Assembly: GCA_000980705.1 (NCBI GenBank)
Contig: LBCK01000003.1
Location: 310,001-374,000, forward strand
DNA: 64,000 nucleotides
Source of the DNA: Ruminococcus sp. UNK.MGS-30
GTDB lineage: Bacteria > Bacillota > Clostridia > Oscillospirales > Ruminococcaceae
Reading direction: 5' to 3'
The notes beneath the pieces are model-generated. The model saw only the letters and a program-made list of their open reading frames with translations, was not told the origin of the DNA and ran no database searches. Of this stretch, positions 8,438 to 17,273 are shown in pieces. The position numbers were made by a program, and so were the translations under genes. Each line of letters starts with the position of its first letter. Positions within the stretch are counted from its first letter, which is position 1.

Positions 8438-8687
8438 TCTGATGCAAAAGGCTGCCGCAGCGCAGGAAAGCGCAGCAGTCTGCATCAGAGCGGAAAATTT
8501 CATGCAACCGGACACACTGCACCGGATCTTTCGGCAGCAGTGTTCTCTTTTCTATGGTGAAAAGTGCAGAAATCGGCGCTTTCCGGCTCAGTTTTTGGAG
8601 CCAGTCACCGAAATTTTCCGCAAATCTCATGAAAGAAATGACTTACTGGGGACAATGATGCAGCGTGTAGAACTGCATCCAAAGGAG
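8438..8687 (+). ncRNA. Structured leader RNA upstream of mreB, family unrecognised
   Basis: The untranslated stretch between the promoter and mreB is full of clean helices. Arm A (8438-8446) pairs with arm B (8481-8489) over 9 bp. A 12-bp perfect helix joins 8490-8501 to 8610-8621 and encloses a hairpin (ACACTGC/GCAGTGT with inner CCG/CGG, 8512-8544) and a helix GGTGA 8556-8560 with TCACC 8605-8609, which itself encloses a GGCTC/GAGCC hairpin (8585-8602). Arm C (8657-8663) pairs with arm D (8673-8679), two bases before the AAAGGAG ribosome-binding site at 8681-8687. Arms B and C are also complementary over 8 bp. I could not match it to RNase P, tmRNA, SRP, 6S or a known riboswitch. It could be a cis leader or a processed small RNA. 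Confidence 0.55.
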
Positions 8688-8695
8688 CATACATT

Positions 8696-9715
8696 ATGTT
8701 TACGAAAGATATCGGCATTGATCTCGGAACTGCAAATACGCTGGTATATCTGCGTGGAAAGGGCATCATCATCAGAGAGCCATCCGTTGTCGCAGTCAAT
8801 ACCCACACCGACCGTGCCAAATACGTGGGAAAAGAGGCAAAGGAAGTAATCGGCAGAACGCCCGGCTCGATCGTTGCCGTGCGTCCGCTGAAAGACGGCG
8901 TCATTGCCGATTTTGAGACCACGACGATTCTCCTGCAGGAGTTCATCCGCAAGGCAATGCACGGCAAAATGTTCGCACGTGCCAGAGTGATTATCTGCAT
9001 TCCCTCCGGCGTGACCGCAGTAGAACGCCGTGCAGTCCGGGATGCCGCAGACCAGGCTGGTGCAAAGCCGGTGCTGATCGTTGAAGAGCCGATGGCAGCG
9101 GCGATCGGTGCAGGACTGCCCACCACAGAGCCTACCGGCTGTATGGTGCTGGACATCGGCGGCGGCACATCCGAAGTGGCTGTGATCTCTCTGGGCGGCA
9201 TTGTGGTCTCTCAGAGCGTCCGCTGCGCCGGCGATGAGTTTGATGCTGCCATTATCAATTACATCAAGAAACGGTACAACCTGCTGATCGGCGAGCGTAC
9301 CGCAGAGAGTATTAAAATTCAGATCGGCAGTGCCTATCCGGTGGACCGTGACGAAACGATGCAGATCAAGGGCAGAAATCTGATGAGCGGACTGCCCGAA
9401 AATATCAACATCACCTCCAGAGAAGTCCGGGAGGCACTCGCCGAGCCGCTGTCCCGGATCGTGGACGCTGTCAAGTGTACCCTGGAACAGACACCGCCGG
9501 AGCTGGCGGCTGACATCATCGACCACGGCATTACACTGACCGGCGGCGGCGCACTGCTCCGGGGACTGGATCAGCTGATCCACAAGGAGACCGGAATGCC
9601 CGTCTTTATCGCCGAGTATCCCCTGGACTGCGTGGCAGAAGGCACGGGAAAGATCCTGGAAAATCTGGACAAATACCGGGATGCTGTTTCAGAAGAGTCC
9701 AAAGGCTTTGAATAA
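8696..9715 (+). CDS. mreB: Rod shape-determining actin homologue MreB
   Basis: The 339-residue protein starts [18 protein letters not shown], the MreB phosphate-1 motif, and carries the actin-fold motifs [17 protein letters not shown] (phosphate-2) and [12 protein letters not shown] (adenosine). MreB polymerises on ATP at the membrane and positions the lateral wall-elongation machinery. AAAGGAG lies eight bases before the ATG. The unusual feature is the 260-nt structured leader in front. mreC follows after 19 bases, then mreD and PBP2, the classic elongasome order. Confidence 0.97.
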   Translation: MFTKDIGIDLGTANTLVYLRGKGIIIREPSVVAVNTHTDRAKYVGKEAKEVIGRTPGSIVAVRPLKDGVIADFETTTILLQEFIRKAMHGKMFARARVIICIPSGVTAVERRAVRDAADQAGAKPVLIVEEPMAAAIGAGLPTTEPTGCMVLDIGGGTSEVAVISLGGIVVSQSVRCAGDEFDAAIINYIKKRYNLLIGERTAESIKIQIGSAYPVDRDETMQIKGRNLMSGLPENINITSREVREALAEPLSRIVDAVKCTLEQTPPELAADIIDHGITLTGGGALLRGLDQLIHKETGMPVFIAEYPLDCVAEGTGKILENLDKYRDAVSEESKGFE

Positions 9716-9734
9716 GGTAGGAGGCTGATTCCAC

Positions 9735-10595
9735 ATGGGCGGTTTTTTCCGCAGCAAAAAGTTTCGCATCATTCTGTGCATCGTTGCCCTTCTGATCGGC
9801 ATGATGCTCTATGCCGTAACCAGGGACGGCTATACCCTGCCCACTACCGGCTTTCTGGGAACGGTGCTGAATCCGATTCGTTCCGTCTCCAACAGCATTT
9901 CTTCCGGCGTTCAGGACACCATGGATGTTTTTACCAAATCCAAGGAATACCAGACGGAAAACGAGGAGCTGCGTCAGCGTGTGGCGGAACTGGAAAGCCA
10001 GATGGTGGACTATGACAAGACGAAACAGGATCTGGCGGATCTGTCCGAGTTCATGGGCATCAAAGAGGATCACCCGGACAACGAGTTCTCCGACCCCTGC
10101 ACCATCATCGGCTATGTCGAAAACGACCCGTTCCACGGCTTTTACATCGACCGGGGCAGCGATGACGGACTCTCCGTTTACGATCCAGTTGTGACGGCAG
10201 AAGGACTTGTCGGTATTATTTCCGAAATTTCCGACACCTACGCAACAGTAGAAACTGTCTGCTCCCCCAATCTTTCCATTGGCGCAAAAGCATCCAGCAA
10301 GCCGGAATCCGGCATTGTGGAGGGTGACGTGACGCTGGCATCAGAATACCGCTGCCGGATGATCTACCTGGAGAAAGACACCACGCTGAAAAGCGGCGAT
10401 CTGATTACCACCTCCAATTCTGTGGGCATTTTCCCCCAGGGCTATCTCATCGGTTCTGTGGAATCCATCGAGCCAATGGACAATGGTCTGAGCTATTGTG
10501 CCATTATTCGTCCGTCTGTGGATCTGGAAAATCTGAAAAATGTGATCGTCATTAAGGATTTCGCCGGAAAGGAGCAGCAGGATGCGGCAAACTAA
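9735..10595 (+). CDS. mreC: Rod shape-determining protein MreC
   Basis: The 286-residue protein has a short basic N-terminus, one transmembrane helix (about residues 10-27), a coiled coil with ENEELRQRVAELESQM (about 72-110), and an extracytoplasmic beta-rich domain with the family's GLVGIISE stretch and VTTSNSVGIFPQGYLIG-type ending. MreC bridges MreB and MreD to PBP2 outside the membrane and stimulates the synthase. Length and layout are normal. Its 3' end overlaps mreD by 14 bases, which suggests translational coupling. Confidence 0.95.
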   Translation: MGGFFRSKKFRIILCIVALLIGMMLYAVTRDGYTLPTTGFLGTVLNPIRSVSNSISSGVQDTMDVFTKSKEYQTENEELRQRVAELESQMVDYDKTKQDLADLSEFMGIKEDHPDNEFSDPCTIIGYVENDPFHGFYIDRGSDDGLSVYDPVVTAEGLVGIISEISDTYATVETVCSPNLSIGAKASSKPESGIVEGDVTLASEYRCRMIYLEKDTTLKSGDLITTSNSVGIFPQGYLIGSVESIEPMDNGLSYCAIIRPSVDLENLKNVIVIKDFAGKEQQDAAN

Positions 10596-11166
10596 GCGAA
10601 AGCAGCTTTCCCGGCGGTCTGTCCGCCGTCCCAGACTGCGCAATACCATTCGCTGGATCTTATACGTGCTGTTTATTTTTCTCGCTTTTGTGATGGCAAA
10701 CGGCGGCGATTTTATCAAGCCCCTGCTGCTGATCCCGGTGGCGCTGTGCATTGCATCCGTCTCCGGAACTGTAGTCTCCGGCGGCATCGGCATTCTGTGC
10801 GGTCTGCTGCTGGATATTTCCTGCGGCACACTGCCGGGCTATCATGGGATTCTGCTGTTTTTGATCTGCCTGTTCACTTCCCGGCTCTATGATCGGTTTC
10901 TGCTCCAGCGTTTCTGGAACATGATGTTTCTGACGGCGGCGGTTTCCTTTGTGGTGACAGGACTGGATTTTGTGTTCCAGTATGCCATCTGGGGATATGA
11001 CAATGTCTCCCGGCTGTATCTGCACCACCAGCTGCCCTGTCTGGGATACACCGTTCTCAGCAGTGTGGTGATCTACCCCATTTTTGCTTTGATTCACCAT
11101 TTTCTGCTGCCGAAGCGGCGGCGCACCATTGAGAAAAAGCATAAGCCTATGGAAGAATCGGCGTGA
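10582..11166 (+). CDS. mreD: Rod shape-determining protein MreD
   Basis: The 194-residue protein has a basic N-terminus (KRKQLSRRSVRRPRLR) followed by about five hydrophobic segments and a basic C-terminus, the usual MreD topology. Sequence conservation in MreD is low, so the call rests on topology, length and its place between mreC and PBP2. It overlaps mreC by 14 bases. The basic N-terminus is longer than in B. subtilis MreD. Confidence 0.9.
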   Translation: MRQTKRKQLSRRSVRRPRLRNTIRWILYVLFIFLAFVMANGGDFIKPLLLIPVALCIASVSGTVVSGGIGILCGLLLDISCGTLPGYHGILLFLICLFTSRLYDRFLLQRFWNMMFLTAAVSFVVTGLDFVFQYAIWGYDNVSRLYLHHQLPCLGYTVLSSVVIYPIFALIHHFLLPKRRRTIEKKHKPMEESA

Positions 11167-11243
11167 CCAGCGGCTGCACAGCATCGGAAATTTACCATTT
11201 CCCGTGCTGTGCCGCCCTGTTTTTCTCCGGAAAGGAGCATTTC

Positions 11244-13334
11244 ATGAAACATACGGCATCCAGCTATGTCAAACTTACGCTCGCCAGTATGCTGGTACTG
11301 CTTGCCAGCTGTGCGTGTGCCTGGCGGCTGATGAAAATACAGATTGTGGAAAGCGACACCTACACCGCAAAGCGGGTTTCCACCCAGGAATACACCCAGA
11401 CCATCAGCGCCACCCGTGGCGAGATCGTGGATTCCTCCGGCAAAGCCATCATCGAAAACAAGGTAGGCTATAATGTTATCATTGAGCCGGACACTTTCCC
11501 GGAGGACAACGCCAAGGGCAACCAGATGCTGCTCTCTCTGGTAAACATCCTGGACGAAAACGGCGTAGAATGGGACACTTCCCTGCCGATCTCGGATACA
11601 CAGCCATACACCTTTACCGGTGATGACAAAGCGGTCAGCAAGCTCAAGGAAAACCTGAACATGAATGTCTATGCCACAGCGGACAACTGCATGGACAAGC
11701 TGAAAGAGGACTATGACATTGACGACAGCTATACGCCGGAGGAACAGCGACTGCTCGCCGGAATCCGCTATGAGATGCAGCTTCGTGGCTTTTCCCTCAG
11801 CAACCGTTTCACTCTGGCAGAGGATGTGCCGCTGAATGTGGTCACGGAACTGAAAGAACGTGGCGTCACGCTCCCCGGCATGGACATTGTGGAAGAGGCG
11901 ATACGTTCTGTAGCACAGGGCGATGTCATTCCCCACGAGATCGGTACTGTCGGTCCCATCTATGCGGAGGAATACGAAAAGCTGAAGTCTGAGGGTTACG
12001 CTCTGGATGATTCCGTGGGAAAAAGCGGCATTGAACGTGCCATGGAAAGCACCCTGCGTGGCACTGACGGCATCAAGAAAATCACCGTAGAAAACGGCGT
12101 TGTCGTTTCTTCGGACATGGAAACCCCGGTGGAGGCTGGCAAGACGGTTCAGCTGACTGTCAACAGCGACTATCAGCGGGAACTGCAAAACATTCTGGAC
12201 GGCTTTATCAATAATTTTGACAGCCTGCGGAATTCCAAGACGGAAGAACTGGGGCTGAAAAAGGTCACCTGCGGTGCGATCGTTGTGCTGGATGCCAAAA
12301 CTGCCGGCGTTCTGGGCATGGTCACAGCGCCGACATACAACCTGGAAGATTATAAGACTGATTATGAATCCATTCTGAATGCGGAAAATTCGCCGCTGGT
12401 CAACCGGGCGACAGACGGACTCTACCGCCCGGGTTCCACCTTTAAGACCATCACGGCAACTGCCGGTTTGAATGAGGGGATCATCACCGGAAACAGCACC
12501 TATTTCTGCGGACACACCTATCATTTCAAAGACCACGATTACAACTGTACCGGTTCACATGGTGACATTGCAGTTACACAGGCACTTCGGGTATCCTGCA
12601 ACATCTTCTTCTACAAGCTGTCGGAGGAACTGACCATCGACCGCATTACAGAGTATGCCTCCAAATTTGGACTGGGTCAGTCCACCGGGCTGGAAACCGG
12701 CGATGCCGCCGGACATCTGTCCAACCAGGAGACCTTTGCGGAACTGGGCGCAGACTGGACCGTCGGTCAGGTACTGCAAAGTGCGATCGGTCAGGGCGAA
12801 TGGGCTGTAACGCCGCTGCAAATGGCGAATGTTGCCTGCACCATCGCCAACAACGGCACACGCTATGAGCCGCATCTGGTGGACAGCATCTGGGACTACA
12901 GCCACACCACAAAACTGGAACAGAAAGAGCCTGCGGTGGCAGAGCAGATCACACCGCTCAACGACAGCGTATTCCAGTATGTGGAAAACGGTATGATCGC
13001 CGCATCCACCAACAATTTCCCGGCGCAGTATTCCCTGTCAAACCTGGGATTTGATGTGGCAGTCAAGACCGGTACGCCCCAGGTCAGCGGCAGAGTCCAG
13101 GACTCTTTCTTCATCGGCTATGCCCCGGCAGATGATCCGGAAATCGCTTTCGCCGGTGTGATCGAAGGCGGCGAATACTCCAAGTACATGATCCGTTCGA
13201 TCATCCAGGCATACGAAAAAACTGTCAAGGGCGAACAGACCAATGTAGACATGGTGGGCGCAACGACCGCATCCACCGATACGACCGGTACGGAAACCAC
13301 AACTTCTACAACAAGCACCACCGCAAGAGACTGA
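11244..13334 (+). CDS. mrdA: Penicillin-binding protein 2, elongasome transpeptidase
   Basis: This 696-residue class B PBP has a short cytoplasmic tail, one membrane anchor (about residues 8-28), a dimerisation/pedestal region with ATRGEIVDSSG, and a transpeptidase domain with STFK (398-401), SCN (451-453) and KTG (608-610). It crosslinks peptidoglycan with the mreBCD gene products. The ATG at 11244 is chosen because AAAGGAG precedes it at the right distance and the anchor then starts near the N-terminus; a longer frame from 11163 would overlap mreD and add a Cys-rich stretch. The last 25 or so residues are almost all Thr and Ser, an unusual unstructured extracellular tail. Confidence 0.95.
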   Translation: MKHTASSYVKLTLASMLVLLASCACAWRLMKIQIVESDTYTAKRVSTQEYTQTISATRGEIVDSSGKAIIENKVGYNVIIEPDTFPEDNAKGNQMLLSLVNILDENGVEWDTSLPISDTQPYTFTGDDKAVSKLKENLNMNVYATADNCMDKLKEDYDIDDSYTPEEQRLLAGIRYEMQLRGFSLSNRFTLAEDVPLNVVTELKERGVTLPGMDIVEEAIRSVAQGDVIPHEIGTVGPIYAEEYEKLKSEGYALDDSVGKSGIERAMESTLRGTDGIKKITVENGVVVSSDMETPVEAGKTVQLTVNSDYQRELQNILDGFINNFDSLRNSKTEELGLKKVTCGAIVVLDAKTAGVLGMVTAPTYNLEDYKTDYESILNAENSPLVNRATDGLYRPGSTFKTITATAGLNEGIITGNSTYFCGHTYHFKDHDYNCTGSHGDIAVTQALRVSCNIFFYKLSEELTIDRITEYASKFGLGQSTGLETGDAAGHLSNQETFAELGADWTVGQVLQSAIGQGEWAVTPLQMANVACTIANNGTRYEPHLVDSIWDYSHTTKLEQKEPAVAEQITPLNDSVFQYVENGMIAASTNNFPAQYSLSNLGFDVAVKTGTPQVSGRVQDSFFIGYAPADDPEIAFAGVIEGGEYSKYMIRSIIQAYEKTVKGEQTNVDMVGATTASTDTTGTETTTSTTSTTARD

Positions 13335-13419
13335 GAAGCAGAATTCGTCAGAATGCACAAGGGTGAACGTGGGAAGCACCATACAATTCACAATTTTATA
13401 TTTTTCTCACGGAAATTCT

Positions 13420-13448
13420 TTGACAAATACCGGGATATGGTGTATAAT
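13420..13448 (+). promoter_or_regulatory. Consensus sigma-A promoter for mgsA
   Basis: TTGACA (13420-13425) and TATAAT (13443-13448) match consensus exactly with a 17-base spacer. It predicts a leader of about 100 nt ahead of mgsA, in which I see no convincing structure. Confidence 0.85.
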
Positions 13449-13554
13449 AAATGATGTAGTGGTCTAACTATCTGAAAACAATGAAATCATAGAACGAATA
13501 TCTAAGTTTCATTTTTGATACGATAAAGAATGTAGAAGGGAATGGTTATCTGAC

Positions 13555-13959
13555 ATGACAATTGCACTGATTGCACACGACGCAAAAAAAGAACTGATGA
13601 TCCAATTCTGTATCGCCTACTGCGGCATCCTCTCCCGGCACACCCTATGTGCAACGGGAACGACCGGCAAGCAGGTGGCAGAGGCGACTGGTCTGCGGAT
13701 CCAGCGGTATCTGAGCGGTTCTCAGGGCGGCGACCAGCAGATCGCAGCACGCATCTCCTGCAACGAGATCGATGTACTCCTGTTCTTCCGTGACCCGATC
13801 AACCGCAAGGCATCGGAACCGAACGAAATGAATCTGCTCCGTCTCTGCGACGTACATAATGTTCCGGTCGCAACCAATATTGCAACGGCTGAGGCGCTCA
13901 TCATGGCGCTGGAGCGTGGCGATTTGGACTGGCGGGAAATCGGCAATCCGACCATTTAA
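13555..13959 (+). CDS. mgsA: Methylglyoxal synthase
   Basis: The 134-residue protein has IALIAHDAKKELM at the N-terminus, the phosphate-binding ATGTTG, the LSGSQGGDQQIAARI loop with the catalytic Asp, and FFRDP. It converts dihydroxyacetone phosphate to methylglyoxal and phosphate, a bypass that relieves sugar-phosphate stress. The family is often found near mreBCD and min genes in Clostridia, but here no minC or minD lies between PBP2 and mgsA. It has its own consensus promoter and terminator, so it is a single-gene unit. Confidence 0.96.
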   Translation: MTIALIAHDAKKELMIQFCIAYCGILSRHTLCATGTTGKQVAEATGLRIQRYLSGSQGGDQQIAARISCNEIDVLLFFRDPINRKASEPNEMNLLRLCDVHNVPVATNIATAEALIMALERGDLDWREIGNPTI

Positions 13960-14013
13960 GCACACCGCATTTCTGGCAGCACAGGGCTGCCGTCAAGTTT
14001 TTGTACAACTATC

Positions 14014-14040
14014 TCCCCTTTTCGGAAGGGGAAATTTTTT
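14014..14040 (+). terminator. Terminator of mgsA
   Basis: CCCCTT (14015-14020) pairs with AAGGGG (14026-14031) across a five-base loop, with an extra T:A pair, and is followed by a six-T run at 14035-14040. Confidence 0.85.
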
Positions 14041-14078
14041 GCAGTCCGGTCTCCGGAGTGCGAGGAGGTTTTTCATAC

Positions 14079-15395
14079 ATGGCAATCAAAATCACACGTC
14101 CCCAGGGAACAGAAGATGTGACACCCAAGCAGATCTACAAGTGGCATACGGTGGAACGCATTGCAAGGGAAACAGCGGAGAATTTCGGCTTTCACGAAAC
14201 ACGCATCCCCACCTTTGAAAGCACCGACCTGTTCCTGCGTTCTGTGGGCGAAACCACAGATGTGGTACAGAAAGAAATGTATACCGTCAAGGCAAAGGAA
14301 ACCGAGTTCACCCTGCGTCCGGAGGGAACAGCCGGCACGATCCGGTCCATACTCCAGAACGGTCTGCTCAACGATGCACTTCCCCAGAAGGTATATTATA
14401 TCCTGTCCTGTTTCCGCCACGAGCGTCCGCAGGCAGGCAGACTCCGGGAGTTCCACCAGTTCGGCATCGAAATGGCAGGCAGCCAGGGACCGACTTCTGA
14501 CGCTGAGATCATTGCGCTGGCAAAGACCATTCTCGACCGTGCCGGACTCAAGAACATCGTGCTGAACATCAACTCCATCGGCTGCCCCACCTGTCGTGCG
14601 GAATACCACAAGGCGCTCCGGGCGTATTTTGAACCGAAAAAGGACGAGCTGTGCGAGACCTGTCTCACCCGTCTGGAAAAGAACCCCATGCGTATAATGG
14701 ACTGCAAAAGCCCGATCTGCGCCGGAATCGCCAAGGATGCCCCGATCATTCTGGACTACCTGTGCGACGACTGCCGGACTCACTTCGAAAAGCTCCAGGA
14801 ATATCTGAAGGCGCTGAATATCGACTTCACCATCAACCCGAAGATCGTTCGTGGTCTGGATTATTATACCAAGACCGTTTTCGAGTTTGTCACCACCGAC
14901 ATCGGCGCACAGGGTACTGTCTGCGGCGGCGGCCGGTATGACGGACTGATCGAACAGATGGGCGGAAAGCCCACACCGGCAATGGGATTTGCCATGGGTC
15001 TGGAACGACTGATCCTCACCATGGAGAGCCAGGGCTGCGACTTCGAAGAGCCGAAGTCCTGCGACCTGTACATTGCCCCGATGGACGAAAGCGCCGTTCC
15101 GCTGACAATGCAGCTGGGACAGCAGCTCCGCACCTCCGGCTATCAGGTCGAATACGATGTGATGCAGCGTGGTCTGAAAGCACAGATGAAGTATGCCAAC
15201 AAGATCGGTGCGTCCTTCGTAATGGTGCTGGGCGGAAATGAGCTGGCAGAAAAGAAGGCAAAACTGAAAAATATGGAGACCGGCGAGCAGACAGAGATCG
15301 CTCTGGACGAGACCTTTGAAGAAAATTTCGACGATATCGCCGTCCAGTATATGTTCCACGACATCGTGGAGGATTTTGAAAAGGAGTGTCAGTAA
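14079..15395 (+). CDS. hisS: Histidine--tRNA ligase
   Basis: This 438-residue class II synthetase has TRPQGTEDVTP at the start, motif 2 in FRHERPQAGRLREFHQFG, the histidine-specific VRGLDYYTKTVFEF and the GGGRYDGL region, and an anticodon-binding domain at the C-terminus. The ATG at 14079 is chosen for its GAGGAGG site and because the family begins here; an upstream TTG at 14001 would run through the mgsA terminator. aspS starts two bases after the stop, a common Firmicutes pair. No T-box leader is visible. Confidence 0.97.
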   Translation: MAIKITRPQGTEDVTPKQIYKWHTVERIARETAENFGFHETRIPTFESTDLFLRSVGETTDVVQKEMYTVKAKETEFTLRPEGTAGTIRSILQNGLLNDALPQKVYYILSCFRHERPQAGRLREFHQFGIEMAGSQGPTSDAEIIALAKTILDRAGLKNIVLNINSIGCPTCRAEYHKALRAYFEPKKDELCETCLTRLEKNPMRIMDCKSPICAGIAKDAPIILDYLCDDCRTHFEKLQEYLKALNIDFTINPKIVRGLDYYTKTVFEFVTTDIGAQGTVCGGGRYDGLIEQMGGKPTPAMGFAMGLERLILTMESQGCDFEEPKSCDLYIAPMDESAVPLTMQLGQQLRTSGYQVEYDVMQRGLKAQMKYANKIGASFVMVLGGNELAEKKAKLKNMETGEQTEIALDETFEENFDDIAVQYMFHDIVEDFEKECQ

Positions 15396-15397
15396 AC

Positions 15398-17179
15398 ATG
15401 GATTTGATGCAGGATTTGCGCCGCACCTGTTACTGCGGTGAAGTGACAAAAGCAGGAGAAACTGTCGTTGTCGGCGGCTTTGTACAGAAGGTACGAAACC
15501 TGGGCAATCTGATTTTCATTGATCTCCGTGACCGCACCGGCATTGTACAGCTGGCATTCAACGACCAGACAGACCGTGCCATTTTCGAAAAGGCTGCATC
15601 CTGCCACAGCGAATATGTGCTGATGGCAAAGGGCGTAGTCGCAGAGCGTTCCAGCGTCAACAAGGAAATGAAAACCGGCGCTTTTGAGGTTTTGGTTGAC
15701 GATCTGCGTGTACTGTCCAAGGCACAGACACCGCCTTTCGCAATCACCGACGAGACCAAGACCAACGAGGAACTGCGTCTGAAATACCGCTATCTGGATC
15801 TGCGCCGTGCGCCGCTGCAGCACAATCTGATTATGCGCCACAAGATTGCACTGGCTGCCAGAGAGTACTTCTATGCCAACAACTTCATCGAGATCGAAAC
15901 GCCGATGATGATGAAGTCCACACCGGAAGGTGCGAGAGACTATCTGATCCCGTCCCGTGTGCATAACGGCAAATTCTATGCCCTGCCCCAGTCACCGCAG
16001 ATCTACAAGCAGCTGCTGATGGTTTCCGGCATGGACCGCTATATCCAGATCGCACGCTGCTTCCGTGACGAGGATCTCCGTGCTGACCGTCAGCCGGAAT
16101 TCACCCAGATCGACCTGGAAATGTCCTTTGTGGATGTGGAGGATATTCTCCAGATCACAGAGGGATTCGTCAAGTATCTGTTCCAGAAAGTGCTGAACAT
16201 GGATATCACCACACCGCTGCCCCGCATGACCTACCAGGAGGCAATGGAACGCTATGGTTCGGACAAGCCGGACACTCGCTTTGGCATGGAACTCCAGGAT
16301 CTGTCCGATGTAGTCAAGGATGTTGACTTTATGGTATTCCGCTCTGCGCTGAATGCCGGCGGCAGCGTTCGTGCCATTGTGGCAAAGAATGCCGCATCTG
16401 TGCTGACCCGCAAGGAAATCGACAAGCTGACAGAAAAGGCAAAGGGCATCGGCGCAAAGGGACTGGCATTCATTCGCTGGAACGACGAAAAGCCTACCTG
16501 TTCCTTTGCGAAGTTCCTGCCGGAGGGCAAGCTGGATGAGATCCTGTCGCACCTGGGCTGCGAAAAGGGCGATGTGGTTCTCATTATGGCAGACAAGAAC
16601 AAGGTTGCACTGCCGGTACTGGGCGCACTGCGTCTGGAAGTGGCAAAGAAACTGGATCTGATCCCGGAGGGCAAGTTCAACTTCCTGTGGATCACCCAGT
16701 TCCCGTTCTTTGAGTGGAACGAGGACACCCAGCACTGGGATGCGATGCACCACCCGTTCACCATGCCGATGGACGAGTGCCTGCCCTATCTGGACAGCGA
16801 TCCGGCACGTGTCACCGCAAAGGCATTCGACCTGGTACTGAACGGCACGGAACTTTCCTCTGGTTCTATCCGTATCACCGACTACGAGCTGCAGGAGAAG
16901 ATGTTCCAGGCACTGGGCCTCACGGACGAGGAGATCGAGGCAAAGTTTGGTTTCCTGGTAGAGGCATACCACTACGGCGCACCGCCGCACGGTGGTCTGG
17001 GCATTGGTCTGGATCGTCTGGCAATGGTTATGCTCCAGGCAGACAGCCTGCGTGACGTGGTCGCATTCCCGAAGGTACAGAACGCAAGCGAACTCATGAG
17101 CGCCTGCCCGGCTCCGGTGGATGCCGAGAGTCTGGATGTTCTGGGCATTCAGGTCACACACAGCGAAGACGACGAATAA
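15398..17179 (+). CDS. aspS: Aspartate--tRNA ligase
   Basis: The 593-residue protein has the N-terminal OB-fold anticodon domain (VGGFVQKVRNLGNLIFIDLRD), motif 2 (ARCFRDEDLRADRQPEFTQID), the bacterial insertion domain, and motif 3 (GLGIGLDRLAM). The full bacterial-type length fits a D-type or non-discriminating enzyme; which one cannot be judged here. The ATG at 15398 has AAAAGGAG upstream; a GTG at 15386 overlaps the ribosome-binding site. It is co-transcribed with hisS. Confidence 0.97.
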   Translation: MDLMQDLRRTCYCGEVTKAGETVVVGGFVQKVRNLGNLIFIDLRDRTGIVQLAFNDQTDRAIFEKAASCHSEYVLMAKGVVAERSSVNKEMKTGAFEVLVDDLRVLSKAQTPPFAITDETKTNEELRLKYRYLDLRRAPLQHNLIMRHKIALAAREYFYANNFIEIETPMMMKSTPEGARDYLIPSRVHNGKFYALPQSPQIYKQLLMVSGMDRYIQIARCFRDEDLRADRQPEFTQIDLEMSFVDVEDILQITEGFVKYLFQKVLNMDITTPLPRMTYQEAMERYGSDKPDTRFGMELQDLSDVVKDVDFMVFRSALNAGGSVRAIVAKNAASVLTRKEIDKLTEKAKGIGAKGLAFIRWNDEKPTCSFAKFLPEGKLDEILSHLGCEKGDVVLIMADKNKVALPVLGALRLEVAKKLDLIPEGKFNFLWITQFPFFEWNEDTQHWDAMHHPFTMPMDECLPYLDSDPARVTAKAFDLVLNGTELSSGSIRITDYELQEKMFQALGLTDEEIEAKFGFLVEAYHYGAPPHGGLGIGLDRLAMVMLQADSLRDVVAFPKVQNASELMSACPAPVDAESLDVLGIQVTHSEDDE

Positions 17180-17203
17180 GGCTTGAGAAAGCTTTTAGAA
17201 ATG

Positions 17204-17247
17204 GAAAAGCCAGTTTGTGGGAACTGTTCCCACAGACTGGCTTTTTG
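17204..17247. terminator. Bidirectional terminator between aspS and the DUF4129-like gene
   Basis: AAAAGCCAGT-CTGTGGG-type arms pair over about 17 bp around a CTGT loop, with an A-run on one side and a T-run on the other. It can end aspS on the plus strand and the converging minus-strand operon. Confidence 0.85.
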
Positions 17248-17273
17248 TGTGATATCAATTATCGTGACATCAA

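Noticed and set aside
8436..8690. Assignment of the mreB leader to 6S RNA, RNase P, tmRNA or SRP RNA
   Set aside because: 6S needs its two ends to pair around a central bubble, which is not seen; none of the conserved cores of RNase P, tmRNA or SRP is present.
8292..8849. A 185-codon plus-strand frame across the mreB leader
   Set aside because: It overlaps the promoter, runs through the structured leader and into mreB in the wrong frame, and has no ribosome-binding site.
11163..11243. Upstream extension of PBP2
   Set aside because: The GTG-initiated extension overlaps mreD and lacks a ribosome-binding site; the ATG at 11244 has AAAGGAG and gives a normal membrane anchor.
14041..14078. T-box leader for hisS-aspS
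   Set aside because: Only about 40 bases lie between the mgsA terminator and the hisS start, with no T-box sequence or stem I.
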